52,543 bases of DNA from the NCBI GenBank assembly GCA_049999805.1, contig JBNGIO010005481.1:1-52543 (forward strand), written 5' to 3'. Below the pieces are notes generated by a model, which made no database searches, was not told the DNA's origin, and saw nothing but the letters and a program-made list of their open reading frames with translations. This document shows, piece by piece, positions 33,551 through 44,838 of this stretch (position 1 is its first letter; the number at the start of each line of letters is the position of its first letter). The position numbers were made by a program, and so were the translations under genes. The stretch is from Folioceros fuciformis (Eukaryota; Anthocerotophyta; Anthocerotopsida; Anthocerotales).

Positions 33551-35036
33551 TCAAGGTACAAAAGGACACACATTGGGTGTAGCCATCCCACATGGATGAA
33601 CAAGCTTGGACACCAGTGTATCTACAAAGAAGCAGGAAAGAACAGTCATAAATTGAAAAGGTGAAGGCTCAGCACGTTGATTTCGAGAAACACAAAGTAC
33701 ACACCGACGTGCGCTACCTGGCTTCACAGCAGGGCCGCAGCCCTGACCAGCTTTGCACAAGGTGATCTTGGCCTTACACACTGCAGGCTGTAAGCACATA
33801 ATGGGTGGCTGAATAGCACCATCTCCAGCCAGAGACCTCTCACTGGAGAAGAAGCGGAGAAAGGCTTCCCATGTCACAGCACCCATGCCCTCCACATCAA
33901 TGCGGTTGAAAACCCCCTCGAAGGACTCTCGCCGTCCATCCTTGCCCTTGGCCCTGGACAGTTGCATGAAAGCTGCTATCTGCACAAGGAAACACCAATG
34001 CATGTTGAACCTATGCTGGTATGTGCGCTCTATGCAACAGAAGGGTTTTGTGACAAGCCGTTGTATGAAACGCACATCCTTGTCCCTCTTCATGGCATCC
34101 ATAAGTTGTGGCTTGCTGATAGTTCTGCAGGCAGCAGGATTACTCCATTGATGAATACGGAGACTAAAGCAGCACGAGGCATTCCTGGGCTGCCGGGCAG
34201 TGTTGAGGAAATCCTTACCCAGAGTTCTCGCAGTCAATCTTGTTGAACATCTCCAACAACCTTTGGTACTCTTTCACAGAGACCCCTGCACTAGCTGCCA
34301 AGGTACGGACGTAGGCAACATCCCTAGCTGCTTTGCTCGCCTTGCGCACTGCTGCAAATGCTGTGCTCACTTGCTCCAAAGCCCTAGCGTGATAGGAAAC
34401 TGCGCTGTGCAGAAACTGCTCAATCAGTTGCTGCGCACAATGGTAAAATTTGTCAGCCGGCTGCGTTCCATGCCATCCTGTCTCTCCAAGCGGAAAGAGT
34501 TGGAGCCAGGGCCAGAGCCAGGGCAAGGGTGCGGGCATTGCCAAGAACAACCTGGTAGGGCTCGAATGGGTCTCCACAGTCGCCAGGCCACCGAGGTTGC
34601 CACCCATCCGACATAGCCTTCACAACCGGCTTCCCCTCATTCCTCCTTGTGGGTATGACTCCGCATTCTGGATGCTGATGGCAAACAATCAGAATAAGGA
34701 GAAGGTTCACCCTGTTGCTGCTGGAGACCTAGCTCGACGGAGATGCATTTGAAGAGGCACCTTGATGACTCCCTTGGATCCAAACAACAAAGCTGACGCA
34801 TCCAAAGCTGCCTTGTTTCGTTCAGCCTGCCAGATGTAAGAAAAATTAGCTGCTTGCTCGTTCCACGGGACCACCAAAGAGGCAAGTGCGGGTCAGGGAA
34901 CAAGACCCACCATGAAGGTACGCAGCTCCTCCATAGCCAGAATGGCTTCTGCAGCCGCCAGCAGGCTCCCAACTTGCTCCTCTGCGGGGGCAAAGTTCAC
35001 AGAATACGCGTAAGCCAGCCAGGAAAAGCAACCCAT
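33551..35036 (-). CDS. EF-hand-like protein with possible N-myristoylation signal
   Basis: Six exons, 268 aa: 35036-34911, 34826-34761, 34430-34219, 34124-34055, 33979-33718 and 33621-33551; phases close. The first residues are MGCFSW, a typical glycine-2 myristoylation and cysteine-3 palmitoylation context. Alpha-helical segments follow (EEQVGSLLAAAEAILAMEEL and AERNKAALDASALLFGSKG). Two degenerate EF loops come next: FNKIDCENSGTISKPQL and FNRIDVEGMGAVTWEAF. Both keep the first Asp but miss other ligands. The C-terminal 55 residues are Cys-rich (five Cys). A second view is that the gene starts upstream near 35473 and that helical coding sequence at 35060-35300 belongs to it; I could not close those phases. 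I do not recognise the family. Confidence 0.5.
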
Positions 35037-35843
35037 CTGGAAAGTCGAGAATGGACAGTAGACACCCACGGTTAATCTGGAAAAGCTCAGGATCACATTG
35101 CGGGGACAGCATCTGCTCCAAACGGGCACAAGCCTGGACAGCAGTGGAGAGCTCGACGTCCACCTTCTTCAACCCTGCGCCGTACACAGCACTCCACCAC
35201 TCAGCACCCAATTCAACCAAGCTTTCTCCTCCACTGGCAAGTTGCACATCTCTGTTGAGGAACACGGAAATGAATGGACAGGACTCTACGCTTGGTTTCA
35301 TGCGCCCATTGCCGGACTGCCAGCCTCAGAGCTCTCACGTGGCTGCTGCGCTGGTACTGCGGGTCCTTCCAGAACTGCCCGCATTCCAGCAGCTGCTGCC
35401 CGATCTCGGACATCAGAGTCTCGCAATTGGCGGTCGACCTGGACCGCGCCCTACAGCACGGTGGCTTCGACATGTTGCTGCCTTACAACTGGATGTGCTT
35501 AGCACCCGCCACCTCGATTCCGATCGTGATTGCAGCCTGGAGCTCCTGTGAAAGCGGCCACTGGTTCCGCGTTCTGCGAAGCCTAACGGAGAGACTACAG
35601 CGTCATACGACCGGGATCCAACCGTCATAACGGTAGTTACCTGCCTCCTCAGTATTTTCCATGTGGCGGAAATTTTACATCCAGGTCAGGCCGCTTAGGA
35701 CGAAGTTGAGCGGGCACTAGGTAACTACAGTAGTTGCATGTTATGGTACAAGCACCTTCACTGCTTCCAATTCCTACCACCTAACTACCTGCCTACGGAG
35801 TGTTAGAAGATTTACAGTGCTCGTCCTACAGGTCGTAGATCAC
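35037..35843. other. region between EF-hand-like and CPBP genes
   Basis: An open minus-strand frame at about 35060-35300 reads as helical (VDVELSTAVQACARLEQML), and an ATG-started one lies at 35473 (MSKPPCCRARSRS). These may be 5' exons of the EF-hand-like gene. From 35474 on I see nothing. Confidence 0.3.
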
Positions 35844-38003
35844 TCATTCCTTTGGCTTCCTTCCTTGGTCACGGATTCTACGTAAGCCACTTCCCACCAT
35901 GACTGTGGAATACAGAGAATGGGTGACCATGCTGGCCAAGATGTTGCCAGTCTGCAACAATGAGGGCAGTTGGTTGGTATCATAGCTCGACGATAGTCAT
36001 GAAACTTTTCATCTCTGAGAGAACTTTCTGATGAGCACAAGGTGTAGCGTACCTGGACCCATTCCAAGCCCAGGTACAAGGCCAGCAATGCTTCCATTAG
36101 AGGGGAATAGATCTTTCGAGATTGATGACGCTCGTACCAGACTGTTCAGGAGCAAGGGGAGTAAGGATGAGGAGTAGACAAGATAAGCATTGTTGGAGGC
36201 AGCAAGAGGAAGAAGGCTACTACCTTCGACGCGTTTCTTCAGATCTCGTCTGCCCTGGTTGCTGTAGGATATAACGTATTTGGGATCTGCAGCAAATGAC
36301 TTCGTGACTGTAACTTCGTGATTGCCTGCACCTAGTCAGTGACAAGGTTGAAAAAGCAGACACCCAGACCAGGCAACATGTTTGGTACCTTTCGGGGAAG
36401 TGGTGATATAGTACATAGAGCCTATGAGAGAGGAGGTGAGAAATGCTGCCAGTCCTTGCGCGAAAGGCACAAACATCGGGATGAAGCCAGTCTGTGACAA
36501 TCCAAATACATCGAAAAAGTTATTTCTCCCGCAAGTTTAAGATGGTAAAGTCAGAGATCAGCAATGGGTGAGCACAAAAGCGACAAGTAGATTACCAGTG
36601 CTGCTATTCCATGCACAGTTTCATCCACACCGCCAGTCCCGGATATCTTGAGTGCGTGTGCAAGGCTGCCCTGTGGCAGAGGCTGAAATCAACGACTTGT
36701 CTTCCTAGATGCATGTGCAACGACAAGGAGGTTTGACCCCGCATGAGAATTGAATGAGAATGGAGGCTCTGCAAACATGCCATGCCACCGACCTGAATGG
36801 CCACCCGGAAGAGCAGCTCCTCTGAGAGTGCTCCAGCTGCAGCAATTGAAGCAAACTGGCAAGAGAGAAAAATCTACAGCTCAGTTTCACAACCAGGCCA
36901 ACCATCTGGGATGCACTGGTAGCAAGCAACAACCAGACAGAAACTGTACATTTCAGTTTCGCACCACCCAAGCCCCACTTGGGACACATGATCATGCAGC
37001 AACCGTCTGACCATCTCAAACCCATCTCTGACTTTGCGAACGGAAACAGACCTGCCAAGGTGACATGCCAGAGAAAAAGCTTATGAGATCTTTGTCTTCC
37101 ACCTCTCGTACGGCCCTTGCGGCGGGCCAGGCCTTCACCACTTCATCCTGCCACCAACACGAACCAGCTATCCCACCGTCAGATAAGATCCAGCATCACC
37201 GAGCGCATACCGGACGCATTTGGGCACCCACCTCAAGGATTGCAAGTGCCAAAATCATGGGGGGCACCGCATACCCAAGGCCCGTCATAACCATCCCCAT
37301 GTCCCAATGAAAGCCACCCCAGCAATCCACCCCAACCACGTTACACAGCGCATTGCCGGCAAAGGCTAATGCTCCGTACATGACTGTCACAAACAGCAAC
37401 CAGCGCATGCATCCAGTTAGCCACCCCACAAACCTAAACCCACCCCGCCCCCTTCCTGCAGCTCAGCGATGCCATAAACATCCACAACAGTATCTTACCA
37501 GCCGCATGTACCACCCTCACAGGCATGTTCACGTGCTCCCAAGTCGGCTCCGACCCATCAACAATCGGATGCACACTCCACTCTGTGCCCTGAGATTACC
37601 AACGCGCATGAGAAATCAACCCCCCAGCTTCCATCACTCCAGTCCCTATCCGTCCTACTCTTACATCTGCGTGCACGTCTCCAAGCTCGCTGAGATTCGT
37701 CCGATTCCGCGCCTCATCCTCCAAGCCATCCGTCCCAGTCCCCCCCACAGCCCTTGGCGAACGTGACAGCCCCGAAATTCCAATCGATCCAGGTGCACCG
37801 AGAACTCCGCCCAGCGCATAGCCAAGACGACATGCTCTCCCCTTCCTCCACTTGGCTGCGAAAGGGGCCAGCCCAGGCGAAAGGCTCCTCCTCTCAAACC
37901 TCCCACGCAATAGCTGGGACTGGGTAGCGAAATGCTCGCGGCTTCGCCCACGGAGGAAGCCGGGCACTCTGGGTCCAACACGCACATTTCCACAGAGAGC
38001 CAT
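35844..38003 (-). CDS. plastid CPBP (CAAX-type) intramembrane metalloprotease family protein
   Basis: Ten exons, 392 aa, phases closed: 38003-37665, 37589-37499, 37383-37232, 37147-37052, 36855-36793, 36670-36596, 36491-36389, 36286-36224, 36141-36053 and 35951-35844. The N-terminus (MALCGNVRVGPRVPGFLRG, many Arg/Ser, few acids) looks like a chloroplast transit peptide. Several membrane helices follow (VMYGALAFAGNAL, VMTGLGYAVPPMILALAIL). The CPBP signatures are present: motif 1 EELLFR (EExxxR), then the VHGIAAL and GFIPMFVPFAQGLAAF helices, and motif TGNILASMVTHSLYS with the conserved Asn and His. The family consists of glutamate-type intramembrane proteases and related chaperone-like proteins. 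Plant members act in thylakoids or the envelope, and the substrate here is unknown. Confidence 0.92.
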
Positions 38004-38932
38004 CCAGAAGTGGGGAACGGAATAAAAGGCGGGTGGGGATTACACGCACATCATCGACAAGAGAAGACGAGACTCTGCAGCAGACAGGGCTGGAGCGTGG
38101 ACCCCGCCAGGAGACGCGGCATCCATGGAAACGAGCGCAATTCGCTGGTGGCAAGAAGAATCTGGAGGTGCAGGTGGCCATGTTTGTGGGAGGAGTGTGT
38201 GTGGGTTAACCGGCGAGCTCTGCCCGGTCAGTTAGGACACGGTACTCGTACCGGGGCCGGTTAGCTACCCGTGCAAAGAAGGTGCAGTGCCCCTGCTCCG
38301 CAAACGGTCATACGGACTTCACGCGAGTGCGGCGTCCGAGCTTTGGCGGGACCGTTATCTGGACAAGAGCAGGCAGCAAGCTACCGAGGCCGGGCCTCAC
38401 GCCGCGGCTTGGCCGCCTTCTTGGCCTGCAGCACGGACTGTGCGGAACGCGGAGGCGAGGGCCCGAACCTGCCACGGCGTTCAAAACGCATGGAATGAGC
38501 AGCTGCCCAGCTGCAGCCTTGGACGCTGCGGTGCACATCCGTGGTGCTGCTGGCCAGCTCTGCTACTGTGGCATGCCGGAGGCTTCGATGACGAGATAAA
38601 AAGGCCGCGAGTGTAGACGGAATGGCGCACCAGATGAAAGGCTTGGAAGGGGTAGGGGTGGGGAGATGGTGGTGGACAGTGGTGACACCGGCTGGCTCCG
38701 GGTTCCTTGTTGCAAGCAGAGTGATTTGAGGATGCACAGATCCGCTGCACCTGGAGTGAGGGAGGAGGTTTCGGAGATGTATCCTGGCCCAGTGCGGCGA
38801 TGCAGGTGCGGGAGGTGGGTTGTGAGGTTTGAACACATGGTGGGTAGCAGCAGAGTGAGTTGCAGTGGGGCAACCTGGGCTGGGCTGGGGCAGCCGTGAA
38901 GGAATTCCTTCCAAGAGGCGTGCTGCTCAGCC
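38004..38932. other. divergent promoter region, CPBP / GT2-like genes
   Basis: 930 bp between divergent start codons. Overlapping open frames at 38270-38910 on both strands are due to high GC and show no motif. A GC-rich 5' UTR of the glycosyltransferase gene is likely from about 38600. Confidence 0.4.
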
Positions 38933-41900
38933 ATGGCAGCAGCAGCAGCCGGCGGTACAGAGTATCACCAGCTGGATCAAGGAGCGCAAGAAGCAGCTCC
39001 AGCGATCATGAGTTTCAGAGAGCACTTCCCCTTCAGCATGGGTCCTGCTTCCGCCAAGGGCCGAGGTCTCAAGGGCACCAGCAAGAACATGAAGCTTGCA
39101 GCTGCCCTGACTTGTCTGCAATTCACCTTCGCTTTGTATGCCACTTTTCTGCTCTACTTCATGAGCCCAACAGTCGATTTGATGGCGGGCCCTGACATCT
39201 CCTGGGCCTCCCAGATTGCCAGGCAATGGCGGGAGTTGGTTGCCGTGCAGGCGAAGCACGTACATGCGGATGGGCATGGGCGTGGGCAAGGACTGCCCAA
39301 TTCCAACCAGGACAGTCCTGCCCTTACGTCTTTGCCACACCATGCTTTGGTTCCCAACTCCACCTCAGAGCCGCACCGGAAAAATGCCAGGCATCTGCCG
39401 CCAGAAAGGGATGACAACACCAAGGAGGCGGTTTGTGAGTTTCAGGAAATTGAGTTCACACAGAAGAAATCCAACGACACCAAGATGGTTGCCATCAAAA
39501 GGGATGTGTATCAATCCATTTTGGAGTTCCAGATGCAGAGAAATGGGCCTGGCGGTGCTGAGACCTTGGCCGAATTGCTGGCCTTGCCATCCACCACACG
39601 CACTGGTTCCGGCTTGCCAATATCTGCTCCTGCCAAGGTTTTTATCTATGAACCCTATCACACCCCACCATGACTTCGCCCCACAACACCAAAAGTACCT
39701 TGCCTAATGGCTGACCAACAAGTGCTCCCTTCTTCCAACGCAGATAACAGTAATACTCAATCACTTCAAACGGAGGACACTCTGCTCGCAACTAGACGCC
39801 CTTCTGCGTCAGACACTTCCATTCCACTCTCTGTGGGTTTTGGCATTTGGATCACCGAGGGCACACTCACTTCATCGGATTGTACAAACTTACAACGACA
39901 CCCGAATCTCCTTCATGGGTTCCTCCTATGACTTCAAGTATTACGGAAGATTCCAGCTGGCTCTACAAGTAAGTAGTGTTGCACTTGCACTTGCACCTGC
40001 TCCCTTCCCGATCCTACCACTCTCAAGCTCGTCCAAACCTGTCCGCATGTGCACCTGCTTGCCAGGCTGCAGATGCTGACTTCATATACATCCTGGACGA
40101 TGACATGATACCCGGACGCCGTGTATTGCAAATTCTAGCACATGTAGCTGGAACAGATAAGTATCACAACTCAGTACTCGGAAGCATAGGAAGGATTCTG
40201 CCATTCCGCCAAAAGGACTACAGCTTCCCCAGCTACCGCAAGTACGGATCGAGAGAGGCAGGGCTCTACCTGCCGGATCCAGCCTACGGTATTGTGGTGG
40301 AGAGGATGACGCAAGTCGACTTCCTGTCTAGCTCCTGGTTCCTGCCAGCCCACCTGGTGAAGGCTCTCTTCATCGAGACCCCCTTCACATTCGTGACGGG
40401 CGAGGACCTGCATCTCAGGTGAGCAAATACCGACGCACGTCCTTCCCTGCCCTAGCTTCGTTTGGAAACATGTGCCTCTTGTAGAAAAGATGCTGCTAAC
40501 CAGTTGCCGTCTCCAGCTACCAGCTTCAGAAATACAGAGATGCTTACTCATACGTGCTACCTATAGACCACTTGGACAAGGAGACATGGGGAGACAGCGA
40601 GCACCGGTTGGCCTATGTTGCCGAGACTACGGTAATCCACAAAGACATAGTGCAGATCCGAGACGAGCAATGGTGGAGGGCGATGTCCCGAGGCTACATC
40701 ACACAGTGGGCCAGAATGCACCCCCAGCAAAGCGACGCCCTCTTCTTCGTCAACACCCTGGAGGAGGCCCGGGACCTGGCTCCCCTCATCCTCAAGTTCC
40801 GCAGCACCCCTGGGAAGAAGGCCTTCGTGGTGGTGTCGGGCGGCCAGAACTGCCCCTGCGAGGAGACCGCTGCTGTCCTGGGCTGGAGCCTAAGGTCCTG
40901 CCACGACAGGCGCTTCAAAATCTTCGACCTGGAGGTGTGTATACAGCTCCTCCACAAAACGAACCCAAAAGCACGCATCCCATTCTCTGGCAATGCTGAC
41001 CCTCCCATCCTCTGTATCTCTGCAGGTGGGCTCCATCGCATACGGCACCGACGCCGCCGAGATTGCCGTCATACAGGAAGTGTACGCAGGAGTGAAAGGC
41101 CTGCTGCAGATCCACTCCCCGACAGTCTTGTTCGTGGTGGCCGACCTGGCGGTTCACGTCCGGCAGGCCCTGGGCCTGGCCATCATCAAGCTCCAGAACG
41201 TCACCACGCTGGTGCAGCTCCCCCGGCAAGTGGTGCGGCACGCCCTCTGGATTGCGGACATCAGACCTGCAGCCCTTCGACGTACCCGGCCTTTCCTCCC
41301 CTCCACTTCCATGGATGACATCCGTCTAGAAATTCCCTTCACCGACCCTAATCTCCTCTCCTCGTCTTGTGACCTGCAGAATGGAACCAGATGAAGATCT
41401 CGATCAATATCATCACACAAAACCGGCCATCCTCCCTGCTCCGCCTGCTCCACTCCCTCCAGGAGTCCCTTTACCTGGGCGATGAGGTGGCACTCTCCTT
41501 CAACATGGACAGCGGAGTGGACGCCCACACTCTCCGCGTCGCCCACTCATTCCCCTGGCCGCACGGTCCAAAGGCCATTCGCAGGCGCATCATCCCCGGC
41601 GGCCTCATCCGCGCAGTCAGCGAGAGCTGGTAAGCATTCAGCAACCAGAGCCCCCTTCAACTCCTGATCCTGAAGACTTATCAAGCATCGCAGCGAGCTC
41701 TGATCCGATACGCCCCCCTCTCTTCAGGTACCCGGCGTCAGACCACGAATTCGGCCTACTGTTGGAAGACGACATCGAAGTCTCCCCCTTCTTCTACATG
41801 TGGCTCAAGTACGCGCTGCTGGCCTACCACTACGACCCGGCTGTGATCCTCCCTGAACTCAACTCCATCGCCCTCTACACGCCGCGGGTGGTGGAGGTGG

Positions 41901-42596
41901 TGAAGGAACGGCCGCGCTGGAACGGAACGCAATTCTTCAACTCCAGCACGCCGTACCTGCATCAACTGCCTTGCAGCTGGGGAGCCCTCTTCTTCCCCCG
42001 CCACTGGCGCGAGTTCTACCGCTACATGGGCCAGCGCTTCACCATCGANNNNNNNNNNNNNNNNNNNNNNNNNNNNNNNNNNNNNNNNNNNNNNNNNNNN
42101 NNNNNNNNNNNNNNNNNNNNNNNNNNNNNNNNNNNNNNNNNNNNNNNNCACCATCGACCCGAAGCAGAACCCGGTGCAAATCCCGCGCTCGCGCACCAAC
42201 GGCTGGCAGGCCTCCTGGAAGAAGTTCCTCATCGACCTCATGTACTTACGCGGCTACGTCACGCTCTACCCCAACTTCCACAACCAAACCAGCTTCAGCA
42301 CTAACCACATGGAGCCCGGCGCGCATATCAACGCCTCCGATAACAGGGTGCCGCACCTCAGGGAGGACTTCCAGGTGCCGCTCCTCACTCGCCACTTCGT
42401 GCCCCTACTCCCCCAGGCCCGCCTACCCGCCGCGCCCGTCCTTCCAGTCCTCAACCTCTTCAACCAGCTGACCTCGCTCAAGGGACTCAAGGCGGCCGGA
42501 GCCAAGCTAGGCCAGGACGTCATCCCTTGCCAACGCAACCAGGTTGTCACAGTGGACCACATCACCGGCGAGCCGATTGGCTGCACCGACATCTGA
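38933..42596 (+). CDS. plant GT2-like glycosyltransferase with two GT-A-type modules
   Basis: Seven exons: 38933-39637, 39744-39968, 40066-40418, 40517-40934, 41026-41281, 41380-41629 and 41728-42596, the last broken by the false gap at 42049. Merging the overlap gives 988 aa in frame. Residues ~45-70 form a type II membrane anchor (LTCLQFTFALYATFLLYFM), as expected for a Golgi enzyme, followed by a stem. Module 1 shows TVILNHFKRRTL, YILDDDMIPG (DxD-like), GSIGRILPFRQKDYSFPSY and ETPFTFVTGEDLHLSYQL. Module 2 shows ISINIITQNRPSSLLRLL, LSFNMDSGVD, RRRIIPGGLIRAVSESWYP, LLLEDDIEVSP and TNGWQASWKKFLID. This is the land-plant family I know only as glycosyltransferase family 2-like; donor and acceptor sugars are unknown. 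Confidence 0.9.
42049..42148. other. 100-N gap with duplicated flanks inside the GT2-like gene
   Basis: The bases CACCATCGA occur on both sides. Removing the Ns and one copy restores the frame (GQRFTIDPKQNP), while keeping them breaks it. Confidence 0.9.
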
Positions 42597-42918
42597 CTCC
42601 TCTCACGATTCATATCCATCAAGGTCTCAATTCAAGATAAGCGCCCATTCAGACAAGAGGTGACAAAGGACAGCCGGAAAACACGATACAAATTTTACTG
42701 CGATAAGCCTCCGAGAGGGAAAGGAACAAGCTCACAAGAATGAAGAACAGGCCTCTTGTTCCTTCATACAAAAGCCTCGGAAGGAAAATAGTGGCTCACA
42801 AGAAGGTTAAGCACCTTACATTTCTTCCTTCAATTTGTCCACCTGCGATCCTCTGCCTAAGCACCTTGGCGACACAACAAGACCGAGCGTTGTTGTGCAA
42901 GAAAATAGTACTGGGAGC
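42597..42918. other. convergent 3' region, GT2-like / eL19
   Basis: 322 bp between two stop codons, expected to hold both 3' UTRs. An imperfect pair of segments resembling GCCTC.GA.GG.AA occurs at about 42710 and 42775. Confidence 0.4.
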
Positions 42919-43777
42919 CTAAGCGGTGGCGACAAGGGCACCTTGCGCCAACCTCTCCTCCCGTCTGGCGATCTTCCTCTCCCGCGTGGCCTTGTTCTTA
43001 GCACGCCGGGCCTCGAACTGGTCTGACAGAGTCTTTTCACGGGCCTTCTCCGCCTTCGACTTATGGATGCTCTCCATAAGCACCCGCTTGTTCTTGAACA
43101 CGTTACCCTTCACCTTCATGTACATGTCATGGTACATGTGCTTGTCGATCTTCTTCGCGTCCCTGTACTTACGGAGGAGACGGCGGAGCACACGCATCCG
43201 ACGAAGCCACAACACCTTCTGCGGCAACCTTGCGTCGCGTGTTCCGCGCCTCTTACCTGCGTGGCGAGCATCACAACTGCTGTCAACCTGCTGTGCTCTA
43301 AAACCCTACCCCCGAGACTCTAGTCCAGCCGAGAGGGAACACAGAATTCTGCCTACTGACCGTATCCAGAGTGACGACCCTTCCTTTTCGCTTCCAGAGC
43401 ACGCCGAGCTCGGGCTCGGGAGTGGATCTTCTGTGGCTTCCTGATAACGAAACCGTCCTTCACCAACTTCCGGATGTTTTGCCCTGGACCCCGAGTCAGA
43501 CTCCGCTGTTAGGCTCCTCCCAGATGAAAGTTGCAAGCCAGGACGGCGAAAAAATGGTAGCCACACGAACCAAAAAATAGTGAAGGAGGGTGGCTCGAGA
43601 GCCACGCCACAGCCACAGACTGCCAAGCCAAAATTCAGAAAAACTTCACAGAGAGCCGAACTTACGGGAGTTGGCCATCGAGATTTCATTGACCTCATTG
43701 GGATCCAGCCACACCTTACGCTGTCCGCAATTCAACACGCTCGCGGCTAGCCGCTTCTGCAGCTTGAGCGACACCAT
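42919..43777 (-). CDS. RPL19: 60S ribosomal protein eL19
   Basis: Three exons, 190 aa: 43777-43666, 43483-43361 and 43256-42919. The sequence is almost textbook: [106 protein letters not shown] and [19 protein letters not shown]. Part of the large cytosolic ribosomal subunit; the long basic C-terminal helix contacts rRNA at intersubunit bridges. It ends in [11 protein letters not shown], shorter than many plant orthologues, which have an extended C-terminus. The upstream region carries a telo-box and a site II element. Confidence 0.97.
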
Positions 43778-43887
43778 GGCAACCGCCCGCTGCACACACG
43801 GCACAACCTGACTTCCGAGAAGAGGACGAAATAGGGCTGCTACCTGGTTTAAGAACTAGCAGCGGCGACCGATAGGGCTCTCAGCTC

Positions 43888-43896
43888 TTAGGGTTT
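43888..43896 (-). promoter_or_regulatory. telo-box of the eL19 promoter
   Basis: AAACCCTAA on the eL19 strand, 111 bp upstream of its ATG. Telo-boxes near the start site are typical of plant ribosomal-protein genes. Confidence 0.65.
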
Positions 43897-43997
43897 AGGA
43901 GCACTGCTACCTTAAAATGTAAAAATTTTGCTTGTTTAACATGCGCCACAATTTTGGCATGATTTCTTGCCTTCCACGAAACGAAAGGTCTAGTGAT

Positions 43998-44003
43998 TGG
44001 GCC
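43998..44003 (+). promoter_or_regulatory. site II element (TGGGCC)
   Basis: TGGGCC lies about 100 bp upstream of the telo-box. The telo-box plus TGGGCY combination marks many plant translation-related promoters. Confidence 0.5.
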
Positions 44004-44838
44004 GTGTTATTATTGGGAGTGGGGTCCCCGTTCCGTTCCTTCACTTTCGGGCGCAGTCTGTTCAGGGGTTAGGAAGCAAGTGCACCTCGCATCTACGCCC
44101 CTTGAATCTCTCACTCTGTTGCTTCTTGTCAGCAACTGATGACAGGCTGGGGCTGTGTGTATGGGTTGTACCCTTGTGTGTACTGCTGCCTGGTTCTCCG
44201 CTCGTGGTTAGGGTTTCGAGTCGAGGTTGGAAGGGATGTGGATTTATGTGAGGTGAGTGGCAGTGCGTGGGGGCTGCAGCTGGTACTCCTCTACCAGTAT
44301 GATCAGCACTTTAAGAACATGAGGACGGGTACCAGAGAATGCAAGCCATGAATTTGACACCCAGACTTGACGTGGCCCGCGCGCTCTATCAGACAAGAGA
44401 GATGTGTGGACATGAGTGGCAAAATTTGCCTGATTGCTGTATTGGCAGCAGAAGTTATATCCGCCGCTGAAGCCTCTCTGCATCTGCTGCGGCCCGTCGA
44501 ACAGTCAATGCAAGTTTGGTGCGCAGAGAATCGTTTGCGCTTGCGCTTGCGTTTTGGAATGATGGGCATGTGTTACGACCAGAAACGCTGAATGTGCTAC
44601 GGCATTCACTGCAATTGCAGGAACGCCCTTACCGAAGAGTCACGCCATGTTGGAGGCTCATCCTTCTCAGTCACACGCCTCCTCANNNNNNNNNNNNNNN
44701 NNNNNNNNNNNNNNNNNNNNNNNNNNNNNNNNNNNNNNNNNNNNNNNNNNNNNNNNNNNNNNNNNNNNNNNNNNNNNNNNNNNNNAGACGCTGGTGCTGA
44801 CATATGTGAAAGATTACACCTGTTGCTGAGTACACAAA
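44004..44838. other. divergent upstream region of eL19 and ZMYND12-like genes, with gap
   Basis: The rest of the ~1.06-kb divergent interval. It includes a 100-N gap at 44686-44785 without visible flank duplication. A further TTAGGGTTT occurs at about 44208. No gene is seen. Confidence 0.45.

Noticed and set aside
38270-38914. overlapping open frames on both strands before the GT2-like gene
   Set aside because: GC-rich promoter and leader DNA; every frame is open by composition and none shows a domain.
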